Shown: positions 30,396 to 41,700 of the stretch, piece after piece
How positions within the stretch are numbered: position 1 is the first letter of the stretch
How the letters are laid out: each line of letters starts with the position of its first letter
From: Rhyzopertha dominica
Lineage: Eukaryota; Arthropoda; Insecta; Coleoptera; Bostrichidae
Assembly (NCBI GenBank): GCA_025024175.1
Contig: QCXZ01000064.1
Span: forward strand, 44,227,325 to 44,291,324
Direction of reading: 5' to 3'
Length of the DNA: 64,000 bases
Program-made: the position numbers and the translations under genes
The notes under the pieces: generated by a model
What the model saw: the letters and a program-made list of their open reading frames with translations, nothing else
Database searches by the model: none
Told to the model about the DNA's origin: nothing

Positions 30396-31298
30396 ATTCC
30401 AAAGAAAATTACGTCACATATTAGTAATTAGTAGATAAACAAACTTTGAGGCCTTTTTTCTAGTGAAAAAATTGAGAATAAGAAATTCATTCTTTTATAA
30501 TGTTATTTATACTTATTTTATTTAGATGTTACTTTAAATAAAATGTTTACCTTTAAATTACAATGAGTTTTTATTAAGTACGTATATAAACAGAAAAGAT
30601 AACAATGTAGAAACATTCCGACGGACTAGCATCTTTTTACGAACCTATGCTTCTACAAGGCAGATGGTAGAAATTAGTAGTTCACATTGTGGTAGAAAGT
30701 ACCTGGCTTTTTATGAAAGGCCGCAGCAGATAGCGTAATTATATTCCTATTTACAATATGTCGGTATTATATAATATGCCTAGTCTTTTCGTGATATGGC
30801 GGACTTGACTACGACACATCGAATATTTCAGAACGATTACAATATGTGTAGGTTTCAGAAATTCAAGATTGCGTTGACACTATCAAAGTATATGGACGAA
30901 ACCTTTTACTATTCCGCAACTGTCAATACATAACATGATCCATTAAAAAAAATTATGCATAATCGGAAAGTTCAAATATTGCTCAATCTTCTTATTAATA
31001 ATGACTGAAAGAAGCTATTTTAATCAAATTCTGTAATTAAGCAATTTTTCGTAGAACACTGAATAGATTGGCAATCCTGCGCTAAAATGTTAATAAACAG
31101 CATTTAAGCCGTGTATCGGAATATAACATAAATTATGTATGGTTATATATTGCAAAAAATTGTCTAGAGGGTTGAAAATTAAACACTGTAATTGTATAAG
31201 AGTATGTGCATATTTTTACTATTTCAAATAAAATTCATATTTGTGATGAAGAACCTCTTAAGGTCAACTTGTTTTAATTCCAGACTTGGTTTTATATG
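30396..31298. other. AT-rich intergenic DNA
   Basis: I see no gene or repeat structure here. Confidence 0.5.
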
Positions 31299-31649
31299 CA
31301 GGGTTTCTATAAATGATTCATGCATCCAGGGCGCTTATGGAGATTATCGATAAAATCAATTTACCGCCTCTCAGGAAAGTGACGTATACCTACTTGTCTT
31401 CTGTCGATTTTTGAATTATTAATTTGATATATTTTAATATGAGAAAACGCCTGGGAGTGTGTATTTTAAACATATTATATAGTCTTTTGTTGGACAATTA
31501 ACTTTAAAGTTGCAGAAAGCTCACATTTCGGAGTACCTTCAATACTATCGCCGTGCATATTGTAGCTTGGCCGCAGTTACAAAAAGACGGCACAAAGAAT
31601 TCAGAAGTCAACGCCGCCCGCGTTGCATGAATCATTTATAGAAACCCTG
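31299..31649. mobile_element. 351-bp TIR element (MITE)
   Basis: The left end CAGGGTTTCTATAAATGATT continues CATGCA. The right end is its reverse complement, ending AATCATTTATAGAAACCCTG, so about 26 bp of the terminal inverted repeat match. The flanks are TATATG and TATTTG, a possible 6-bp target duplication with one mismatch. There is no coding sequence. The superfamily is unassigned. Confidence 0.75.
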
Positions 31650-32442
31650 TATTTGATATTTAAAAGAAAATGGCCGCAATTTGAATACAAACATGATTAC
31701 AAGAAAAAATTAACAGGTGTTAAAAATGATACCCCTGGACATCAATCTAGAAAACTGTAAGAACAGAAGCAGAGTATAATTACCGTCAAAATAACGAATT
31801 CGTTCCTTCATATTTTCTGATATGGTTGCAACGTAACATCTCTAAAGATTTGTTCTTTAAGGTATCCTTGTAAAAGAAAACAAGTTATATCCGGCGATCT
31901 AGCACGGCAAGGCACCTGACCATCTTGTTCTATCCAACAGCCATTGTAATTATAGATGTCGAACAATATGCGAATAATGTACTGGATAGCAATGAATGCT
32001 CACACTACATGTTTAACCATAGCCTGAAGTTTGATTTAGTAATCGTTATAAGGAAGATGAAGACATTAATAAACGAAGGGCGGCGATGTTCAAGGTGCCT
32101 AAGCCATCTTAAATTTTCTTTAGGCCAATAATCCATATTATTTAGATTAACTTGCCTGCTTGCCTCTGGTTAGTGAGAGTCGCTTCATTTACAAATCATA
32201 CGGTGAGAAAAAATAGACCATAAGTTACCATCTAGGTGAAACTCATGGTCACCCCGATGCTTAGGAGCCTTCATTTCACTATTCAGGGCTAAGCAGACAG
32301 ACTGTTGCCATTTGGCAATACCTGCTTGAGCTTACTGATCTCATGGCTATTGCCAGACAACAATTCTCCAAGTTCTGTCCAATTATTTTCAATTTATTTA
32401 TCTTTTTTTTATCTTTTGATATTATAACCGAAAATTGACGTT
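31650..32442. other. Intergenic DNA
   Basis: No gene recognised. The 68-codon frame at 31925-32131 has no known domain. Confidence 0.45.
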
Positions 32443-32446
32443 ATAC

Positions 32447-32660
32447 TGTAGGTTAGAATTTAAATTTGAATTTCCCACTCTTAGCCTGTACACTGGAGAG
32501 ATGTATCAAGGGAAGTAAGAAGGGATTTTTGGAGGTTATGTCGATTATGGGTATGGGAAGAGCATGTTGCTCTGATCATTTTAGTTATTTAATTTTGTGA
32601 AAATTATTCAGTTAATAAACGTTTAAACAAATCTATGGCCGTTATTGTGAAAAGCCTACA
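32447..32660 (+). repeat. 5' LTR of the deleted LTR element
   Basis: Ends TG...CA. It differs from the 3' LTR by scattered substitutions and small indels. Confidence 0.85.
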
Positions 32661-32728
32661 GTAAGTCAGAAGTGGGATGATGTGCCCATTATGAGATAAA
32701 AGAAGATTTTCCGTGACCACATGTTAAG

Positions 32729-33959
32729 ATGAGTTCCGGTGAAGGCGAAGAGGCTGAAGAACGCCAAAAAGTCGGAGCCCTATATCTTACGGTGGATGAG
32801 CTAGTGCAAGCTAGTGTCCGCTCAGTTCTTTTAAGTGACCAGTATCGTCGTGAATCAAGCGAAGCAAATTTTTGCCACAAATTCGATGCTGTTTTCAAAC
32901 GCTGAAATTTCGGGACTGTTGCCAAAGTTCAAAGGTACAGCCCAAAATATTGACTTATGGATTGAAAGAATTCACGCGGTACAAAGCGTATACCAAGTAC
33001 CGGATAAAAATATTCAACTACTGGCTGTTGGAAAGTTGGAAGGACGTGCTAAAGAATGGTACTTATCGAAAGCAGATTTTGTTATGATCGACTGGCAAGC
33101 ACTGAAGGGAGAATTTAGAAAAATGTATGGAATTCAGCAGAACACTGTTCAGTTAAGAAGAAATTTTGAAAAACGAAGATGGAAGTTTGGTGAACGTTTC
33201 TCTGATTATTTCCATGACAAGGTCCGCCTGGGAAACCTTGCAGGGATTACAGAAAATGAGCTTATACAATACACAATTGATGGATTCGACAACAAGAATT
33301 TGCAGAACCAAGCGAAGATGGTATTAGGTCAAATTGGTACTTCCGAAGAACTGTTTAATGTTATGATGGATGTAACAAATGAAGCATCTCAGACGACTCG
33401 CCATGTGGGATCATGCAGTAATGTGTCATCGCAAAATGTCACTGCACGTACTACAGGTGTTGGGAGAGGAGCGCTTTCAAGATCGGTTGGCAGTGCAGGT
33501 TTCAGTGTGCCAACGATACCAAGAAATAGCAACCGTGTGATTGGAAGGTGTTTTAATTGTTTTAGAGAAGGACATCGGGCAGCTCAATGTGACAAACCAG
33601 CCAGAGCACGTGGTTCTTGCTTTTCGTGTGGGCAAATGGGTCATGCTGTTCGGGACTGCCCAACTTCAGTGTCATTCGCAGGAGCTGACAGTACTACGAA
33701 CATCATCCAGCTACCGAAGCCCTATTTAGTGGAAGTGGAGTATTCCATTGATGAGGTTGATGATAGAAGAAAATTTGTGTTGACTGCAATAGTAGACTGG
33801 TGGGTCTCCAGTTTGATAAAGTCTAGATTTGTTTCTGATCAGTTGGTTGACAGAGATATCCCTCCACCTAATTTAAAAGGTATAAATGGTTCTCAAGTAA
33901 AAATACTAGGTATATTTCGGAGGAGTGTCCTTGTTGTCCTGTTGTCGTTCAAATATTGA
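32729..33959 (+). pseudogene. gag: Gag (two CCHC knuckles) plus start of protease
   Basis: The likely original start is the ATG at 32729. That frame is lost near 32870, and the long frame continues from 32835 for 374 codons. A retrotransposon Gag core ('LWIERIHAVQ', 'LAVGKLEGRAKEWY', 'ENELIQYTIDGF') is followed by two zinc knuckles, CFNCFREGHRAAQC and CFSCGQMGHAVRDC. Next comes a protease-like start whose D-T/S-G is replaced by 'VDWWVSS'. The frame then shifts at about 33930. It is not functional as it stands. Confidence 0.8.
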
Positions 33960-34128
33960 TCTTTTTGTTGTTCCGCCTGAAACAATGAGTTATCCTGTTC
34001 TGTTAGGCAGAGATTTTATTGTAGATAAGAGAATTACTTTTGCTAATGGTAAGATAGAGATAACTAATAATGATGTTAGTGAAAAACTCGACAACTCTGC
34101 AGACATAACTGAAATAATAAATTTATGA
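33925..34128 (+). pseudogene. Second half of the retroviral-type protease
   Basis: The frame contains 'IDLFVVPPETMSYPVLLGRDF', matching the second half of gypsy proteases (hydrophobic-hydrophobic-G-R-D/DF). It lies +1 relative to the gag frame. Confidence 0.65.
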
Positions 34129-34139
34129 AATATGAATAT

Positions 34140-34565
34140 GAAAAATACAGTTTCTCGATCAACTAAAACTACTCCTTGTATGTTGTTGTTTGGAAAACAT
34201 CAGAAAGGAGAAATTAATGATGATTTACGGGAACATTTAAAACAATTTTATGAAACAGAACATGATTTGAATGATTTAAGAGCAAAAGCTGCACAAAGTA
34301 TTGAAAATTAATATTTGGCTAATAAAGTGTATTATGATAAGCGACATAAGCCACCACATATCTACAATGAAGGTGATTTTGTGATGATACGTAACATAGA
34401 TGTCACAGTTGGTGTCAATAAAAAATTAATTCCCAAATTTAAAGGCCCTTAAGTAGTGGTCAAAGTTTTAGATAAGGACAGATATGTTATCGAGGATGTA
34501 GATGGTTTTCAACTCTCGCAACGTCCATTTTCTAGTATAGTCGGGCCAGATCAAATGAAGTTATG
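34140..34565 (+). pseudogene. Integrase C-terminal remnant
   Basis: Two internal stops interrupt 'STKTTPCMLLFG', 'NKVYYDKRHKPPHIYNEGDF', 'IPKFKGP' and 'VIEDVDGFQLSQRPF'. This is the usual tail of gypsy integrase: target-complex loop, YD..H, GD.V.I, KF.GP. The catalytic core is deleted. Confidence 0.7.
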
Positions 34566-34739
34566 GTCCCGTTGATTGATATTACATGTATTTATGTTTT
34601 CTTTGTTTTGCCATTATTTATGTTTCTAGTTTAAGATTGATTGCCTTATGTTGTTAGGTTATTATGAATATGTTCAGTATTAGTGGTAAAATCTGCCATA
34701 AGAATTATGTTATAAAGTTTTGGTTCACCTGATAATTTA

Positions 34740-34915
34740 TGTCTCTCATTATGTAACATCTTATGATTGATGAACATTATGTGACATCTTACGATTTATA
34801 AACATTATGTAATATCTTATGATTTATGAACATTATGTAACGTCTTATGATTTATGAACATTATGATGTATTATGTGTATTCATGACTTATGTATCATTA
34901 TGGATGTTGTTCTGA
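34740..34915 (+). repeat. Tandem units of about 27 bp near the 3' end of the LTR element
   Basis: ATTATGTAACATCTTATGAT followed by TTATGAAC recurs about five times with small changes. A GATGACC/GGTCATC palindrome (34936-34954) lies between it and the 3' LTR. Confidence 0.75.
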
Positions 34916-34972
34916 TCGTGTTATGTACACGGCAGGATGACCGGGACGGTCATCTTGTCAGGATCGCCGAAC

Positions 34973-35188
34973 TGTAGGTTAGAAATTTAAATTTGAATTT
35001 CCCGCTCTTAGCCTGTACACTGGAGAGATGTATCAGGGGAAGTTAGGAGGGATTTTTGGAGGTTATGTCGATTATGGGTGTGGGAAGAGCATGTTGCTCT
35101 GATCATTTTAGTTATTTAAGTTTTGTTAAAGTTATTCAGTTAACAAACGTTTAAACAAATCTACGGCCATTATTGTGAAAAGCCTACA
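34973..35188 (+). repeat. 3' LTR of the deleted LTR element
   Basis: Partner of 32447-32660. It ends about 100 bp downstream of the protease gene's poly(A) signal. Confidence 0.85.
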
Positions 35189-35285
35189 ATACAAAACCAC
35201 GCGCAACGATTGCAGAAGCAAATACTAGAAGACTTAATCTATTGCTAACGGTTTAATTGAAAATTAAAACAAGTATTTTTTTGCC

Positions 35286-35291
35286 TTTATT
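35286..35291 (-). terminator. Poly(A) signal of the CUB serine protease gene
   Basis: AATAAA on the minus strand, about 94 bp downstream of the stop codon. Confidence 0.65.
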
Positions 35292-35384
35292 GAAATTAAA
35301 TACAGCGGAAACTACTTAATGCAGTAGGTTGCATCTGAAAAAAGAATTACCATTAGCATTATCCCGAAGTTATTTGTTTAATTA

Positions 35385-35713
35385 TTATTTAACCATACCT
35401 GTAGTTTTTGAAACGATCCATGAGAGATAAGACGTGACTCTTGTATTTACTCCCGGGGTTTCAGTCGCACATGCCAATCCGTAGGAAACAATGCCCACCT
35501 GAATAAGTCGCCTGATGTTTCCATCGTATAGGTAAAGTGGTCCACCGGAGTCACTCTGACAGGCATCCTTCCCTGGGGCGTAGGTGCAGATTGAATTTTG
35601 CGTTACCACATTTTGTGGAAGTTCTTGCCTGCACTGAGCATTTGATACAACTTGCAAAGAGGCTGCAAGGAGTACATCCGATTTGGGACCTAAAAATTCT
35701 ACCGTTCCCCAAC
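35385..35713 (-). CDS. Protease gene: catalytic Ser exon and stop
   Basis: 329 nt including the stop. The acceptor cttctcttccag is followed by 'GWGTVEFLGPKSDVL', 'NSICTYAPGKDACQSDSGGP' and 'IVSYGLACATETPGVNTRV', ending 'WIVSKTTGMVK'. The S1 Asp is six residues before the catalytic Ser. A CAG|GTATGG just before the stop could in principle act as an alternative donor. Confidence 0.93.
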
Positions 35714-38700
35714 CTGGAAGAGAAGACATCGTTATTATCTGAAGAAGATTGAACTTTAATCTCTATGAATTCAACTTTTTAAGGTACTGGTAAGAAAATG
35801 GCGTACAATTTTCGACCTCTACGCCCCTAAAATGAGGGTGTAAAGTATTTATGCAACCCGCAAGTGTGTATAATATATCCTTCTCGTTACCTTTGAAAAC
35901 CCACTACTACAGATAACTCCACTATAAGGATACCGAACAAACGATTCGGTAGCGTCTCTGTTTTTGGTTAAATCAAGATTTTAGGGATTGCCGATATTGC
36001 CATTTTAAGTGTATAATTTTGGAATAAATTAATCACCATGTGACACAATCTTCTTTTTACCAAATCGAATATTAAACAACACATTTAGTAAAACTCAAAC
36101 TATTAGAAGAAAAACGGTTAAATGATAAATGAAACTTGTGAAACAATATCTAATTTTAAAAATAGAGCAACTAACTTATATCGTGTTATAACTGTTCAGA
36201 GCATATTGAATGTTTATATAACATATTCCCATGTCACGTCCTCCTAATGCATGAGCATTAAAATATGCTTCACTCTGAATAAAATTATAAAAAAAAATAA
36301 ATGTAAAAATCTTATACTTGTAAGTTGCCGCCATCTACCAGTGGGATTTGGAACCTCTATCTAAGAGGACCATTTTTGTAGTATGGCAGATGGCAAGGAT
36401 TGTTATCCTTTGCGATGCGAATCATCAGTCATTCAATGCATGATACTAAGAAGTAAGACTAATATATTGATATACTAAGACCCAGTTGCACAAAGCGTGG
36501 TTAATCAGACCCCGTGGTTAACAAGCGGTTAACCAGCCATTGCCACGGGCAGCACCAATGAAGAATGCTTAAAAAGAAACGTTTCCATGGCTACTGCCTG
36601 GAACCTGCAACCTGCCGCGCGTTAACCAGAGGGTCTGGTGCAACGGGGCATCACGCTTCAATGAATATTTACTAGCAAAATTGATAATTAATTATATTAC
36701 TTATTTTTTCGTCGTTTTACCTTGTACGATTACAAAAAATGAAATTAATATTTGATTTCTTCGTATTATATGACTGATTGATTTAGTTTTTCTATTTAGT
36801 CGTTAATACTCGTAGTTAGGAATTTTGTGCTTCTATTATTGTATAATAATTATTATTTTTAATATGTGTCTTATTTCTAAATGCATGCAAACAAATAAGT
36901 CTTGACAGTTTTATGAATTATAATAATTGTTGTTTGATTAGTAAAATTCCTTATTAAAAACTGTTTATTTAGTAATCATCCCTTAGTAAATTAAAATTAG
37001 CCAACCAGTAAAATATTCAAGGAAAATCTTATAATTGGCAACCAGAACTTACAACAATTTAAATATAGTATTGTTCGTTCCACATATACAAGTGACAAGG
37101 AAGTCATCAAGTTTTGACGTCATATGCCCAGCAAGTATGGCTGCCTCAGCATGCATCACGTAACCAGTGGCGTGCCGAAAATAATTACTTGAGGGAAAAG
37201 TATTGATTTACTAATTACTGTATAACGTTGCATTGAAAGATGAAACAAAAGACAAAGCACTGCACGTAGTTATTCGTCTATGCTATGGCATCGAACACAA
37301 TAACAACAATGAATAAACCTGTTTAACCGGTTCTGAAGTACCGAGGCGCCACTGGTCTGCGCCTGCATATCGCCCCAGCTGATTTCAGTCGTTAAAACAG
37401 ATTCTGCGCAGTGACGTCAATGACGTCCCTGTCACTTTCTCATTTGGAATTAATTATAGACCCAATTGAACTGTGTATGAGACATATACGTCTTTCACGC
37501 TTGGACGACCTTACCAACAACTTACCCAAGACCACAACAGTTGCACCTTCAAAACTCTCAGATNTGTATCTAAACGGCAAACATATGGGNCCAACATNTG
37601 TACTGAACACCATTTTGTTCGTCGTCTGAATAATGCATATATCATTTTCAAGTGTTCTGTTGTTGAATGCTTCGTGTATTATGAAACGGTTAATCGCATA
37701 CAGTGCAGATGCATCCGTATCTGTCCCTGGAATAAAAGCAGGCTAATTAGCAACGAAATTAAAAAAAATTGTTACGGTTAAGCAACCCTCTAATACATAT
37801 AGGTAAAAGTCACTTTCTCTATTTAGCAGTATGGTCTGTATATTTGTATTTATTCTAGGCGTGAAAATCTTAGTTTAGCTTTATAATTTATATTATCCTT
37901 GTTCATAAGTCTCGGGTTTTGCGTTTTCTTCGCTATAAACTACTTCTAGTCCTAAGACCTTGTAGGTATATCAAACATTTCTGGAATTTTTTTTATTTAC
38001 GCTNAAAAAATTCAGGTTACTTGTATTTATTATAATTTATGTCGTAATTATTACCACCAAATTTGAAGTCGATTTATTTTATTTTATTTTATTAAAATAG
38101 AAATACCTTAACAGGAGTTTGTAATTAAAAAAAAATGTATTTTAGATACGTGCTGTATATTATATTCTCTAGATATATATGTACAAAAAATTTTTTAAAT
38201 GCTGTAAATCTTTATTTTGCATGCGAATTGTAACGCATTATTATTATTATTATTATTATTGTTAGTTATTAGTACCCACCCACATCAAAAGTTTCAGCCC
38301 CGCCGCTGCCATATACCGCGACCTGCTGGATGGAAATGGGTGTCCCCGGAGAGCCCGACCCACAGGCTCATGCATGTGGGCCCAGTGGGAATCTTTGCCG
38401 GTAGAAAACGGCCTGCTGAAAAGAGCAGGGAAAAGCGCCGATAGTAAGCATGTTACTATGCTGTTATTAGTATCCAAGCAGTATGTATCAAGGATACTGG
38501 AAGAGGTACACGCAGGAGCATCGAGTGCCCATCTTTAAGTGAACAGGACTTCGGCTAAGACACACGAACTTTTCTAGTGCGAGGCTTGTCGCGAAGACGT
38601 CGAGAAACAACCTGCGCAGCCATGAAGGTTCCATCAACACGACTGAGGGAAAGGACGATGAAGTACAATGCGGGGGTACCATTAAGAAAGATTTCCAGTG

Positions 38701-41700
38701 ATCGTGTGAATGCTCGGTATGAAGGAACGACATTCAGAGGCAATTTAATGAAGAAGATTTGGTGTGTTTCTACAACTTACGAGGAATGAAAGGGCTTTAG
38801 CCTACATTTTTGCCATCCCGGAAAAAGAATTAACGACTTAGTCTACAGCACCCAGCGCAGCCCAGGATCAAAGATGAAGGTGGTACACTTGAGCTATTTA
38901 AGCGAGTACCATGGAGATCCCGAGAAATGAAACTAGTCGGGACGGTCAGTTTCTAAGGAAGGGTTAGTGTTACGTACCAGCAAATAATGTGCGCCATCAG
39001 CGCCATCTATGGACCAATGCTGCAGGCAAGATTTGGTGCGGAAGCAGCGCTATACTAAAGTTTGAAGTCGGAGTTCTGAATTCGAAAAGCAGGCAAGATT
39101 CGAGCGAGCAAAGCGAAATAGGTGTTACAGTGTTTTAAGTACTAGTGTTCTGAATAGTGGTTTACTGAGTTAGTAGTATAGATAGTAGTGTTTTAACTAT
39201 TTACATTTAGTGCATTTCGGTACAACTGTTTAAATAAAGTAAATTAGATAAGTCAGAAATCCCCATTTGTCGATCCGTACTCGTAACAATATTAATATCT
39301 TGTACATTTTTCTCATGAACGCCACTAACGTAACTAAGTAGTTCTTAGGATTTCAATAAGCAATTCTAATAACTATACCTGTGCTTATATCATGGTCTCC
39401 CACCAAAAGACCATAACTGCTTGGCGGTTGTCTGATGCAATGTGCGGCCGTAATGGCGTACTTGCTGGCTATAATGGAGGCACCGCAGGTGACGTCTCTC
39501 ACGCTTATCTCAATCAGTGCTGCCATAGCTGGATACTCGTTAACTCCAGTCTCATGGCCGCCTACGATACGACGCTGAAAGGAACAGCATGGCATTAGTC
39601 GCTGAATATTATATAATACAGTGTGCGTCCAAAACAACCATAACTTTAGACTAGATTAGGTACATGATTTAAATTTGCTAAACTCGAACATGTAGAAAAT
39701 AATAATGATAATCCCAAATGCTATTTAATTTGTTTCTGTCGGTAACGACTATAGCGCCATCTTCTACGTAACACGTACATGAGGTAAACATAAGACTTTA
39801 GACGCTTCCCGTACATATTTTCTAACCACTATTGTGACAACCGCCGAAAGGATTGAAATTTCAAATCTTTAAAGACGTATACTTGGGTTTCAATAAACGA
39901 TATCGAATTAGTGAGGTTTTTAATAATTTCCAATTAAGCTTCTAATTTTTGACAATAGTGGGCGATATTTAAGAAAATGCCATATTTATTGAAATTTATT
40001 TAAAAAAAGGCAAGACTAGTTGTATTACTATTTACGATTGCTCCTTAATTAAGTAGACATTACGACCACCTTTCAGCCGCGGCGAACAGTGGACTGTGTA
40101 AATGTACAGGGTGGTCCAGTTATCGCGCTCACCCAATTGATGATTTTATTTGAAATCTTAGAGAAAAATGTTTTAAATAAAAGTTGTAGCAACTCGATAA
40201 AGCAATATAGCATATTTATGCAACGTTGTCAGATTTTTTAAATAGAACTACCTACTTTTTATGCGGGATTCTAATTACATTATTAAGATACATGTGCCAT
40301 GGGTGGTCCAGCTATCGTGCTCACCCAGTTGACGGCCTTATTTGAAGTTTTAGAGAAAATGTTTCAAATAAAAGTTGTAGCAACGAAAGAGTACTCGATA
40401 ACACAATACACAGCGTTGCCATATTTCGAATATTGAACCAAACTTGACTCTTACTTTAAATGCAATCAACTGGATGAGCACGATAATTGGACCGACCATG
40501 CGTTAATTTTAGAGCACAGAGAGTTGTATTGGTAAAGGGAATAAACAATTGTTGTGTGGATTTAGGTTAGTCTTTGATTACCCCTTGCCCTGGGTTGCCA
40601 CAATTGGCGACGAGGTAAATGTGTGTTACTTTACTTACAATATTTACACGATTGACTCTATCAAAAGGTGGAGATAGTCGATCTAAGACACAGAAATTAG
40701 TTTTAGATGCCAAGGGAGTAGATTAAATTCTACTACAATTCAAGTGTAGGTGGATCCAATTCTACCAATAGAAAAAAGGATGGATTCAATTCTACCAACA
40801 GAAAAAGAGTGGATTTAATTCTACCATACGAATAAAGGGTGGATTAAATTCTACCAATAGGAAAAAAGGGTTAATTTAATTCTACCGAAGGAAAAAAAGT
40901 GGATTTAATTCTGACGAATAAAGTTAGATAGGGGAGAAATAAATCAATCGTCGATCAAGCACTTTTCTTGTGACGATGTAGACAAGGCACTACGAGAATA
41001 GAATGGAGGAAGTGGGTGGGATCAGTAAAGTTATATCTGTAGGCGGAGGTAATGTAATAAAATAAAAGAATAATTTCAATTGCTAGTCGTCACTTTGGAC
41101 CAGCATTTCTTGGCCCAACAAAATCCCAGGAAACATGGAATATTTTCAATGCGGAAACAACCACAATCCAAAGGAAATTAGAAGCTGTCCAGCTCTCTGC
41201 AAAAAATACCATCAGTCCAGCCGTATAAGAAATTTTAGAACTGGGAAAGACAGAACACCTAACAACACTTCAAACATTACGTAAATGATACAAATGAGGA
41301 GGACTTACCTTCAGCCAGCGGCACGGGTAAATGTGAATGCTTTAAGAGTCCGGCAAGTCTTGACGACAATCTAAGATTGTTAAGGTTACAATAGGCGGCA
41401 GCGCCATAAACAATTGACTCGGGAGCGTCTTCTAATATAAGCGGGCGAGACTGAAAAACGTTAGTGAAAAAAATACTGCCATTTTGGACACTTAAAACAC
41501 GTAAAAAGCACCATCAATCCACGTCAAATGTAAATTTACGACTTCAATATCCGTAGGTAATTACCGAGAGCTCATCGAATCAATGGTTGTAAAAAATGGA
41601 GCTATATCGCTGATAGGAAAGCAGTTTTAAATTTGGGATTAACGGAAGAAATGAATCAGCTAAGTGAAACTACGTCCTTTCCAAAAAAATTAAAAGAATC

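Larger units (their letters stand above)
32447..35188 (+). mobile_element. Internally deleted LTR retrotransposon (Ty3/gypsy type)
   Basis: Direct LTRs 32447-32660 (214 bp) and 34973-35188 (216 bp) both start TGTAGGTTAGAA and end AGCCTACA, with several differences between them. ATAC duplicates flank the element (32443-32446 and 35189-35192). It carries gag with two zinc knuckles, part of the protease, then directly an integrase C-terminal segment. RT, RNase H and the integrase core are missing. The diverged LTRs and frameshifts show an older insertion than the one at 7010. Confidence 0.88.

Noticed and set aside
41328..41450. Apparent minus-strand exon with a strong GAAG|GTAAGT donor within the protease intron
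   Set aside because: It is the antisense of a gypsy protease whose plus strand reads TIDSGASSNI. The real protease exons are found elsewhere with matching phase.
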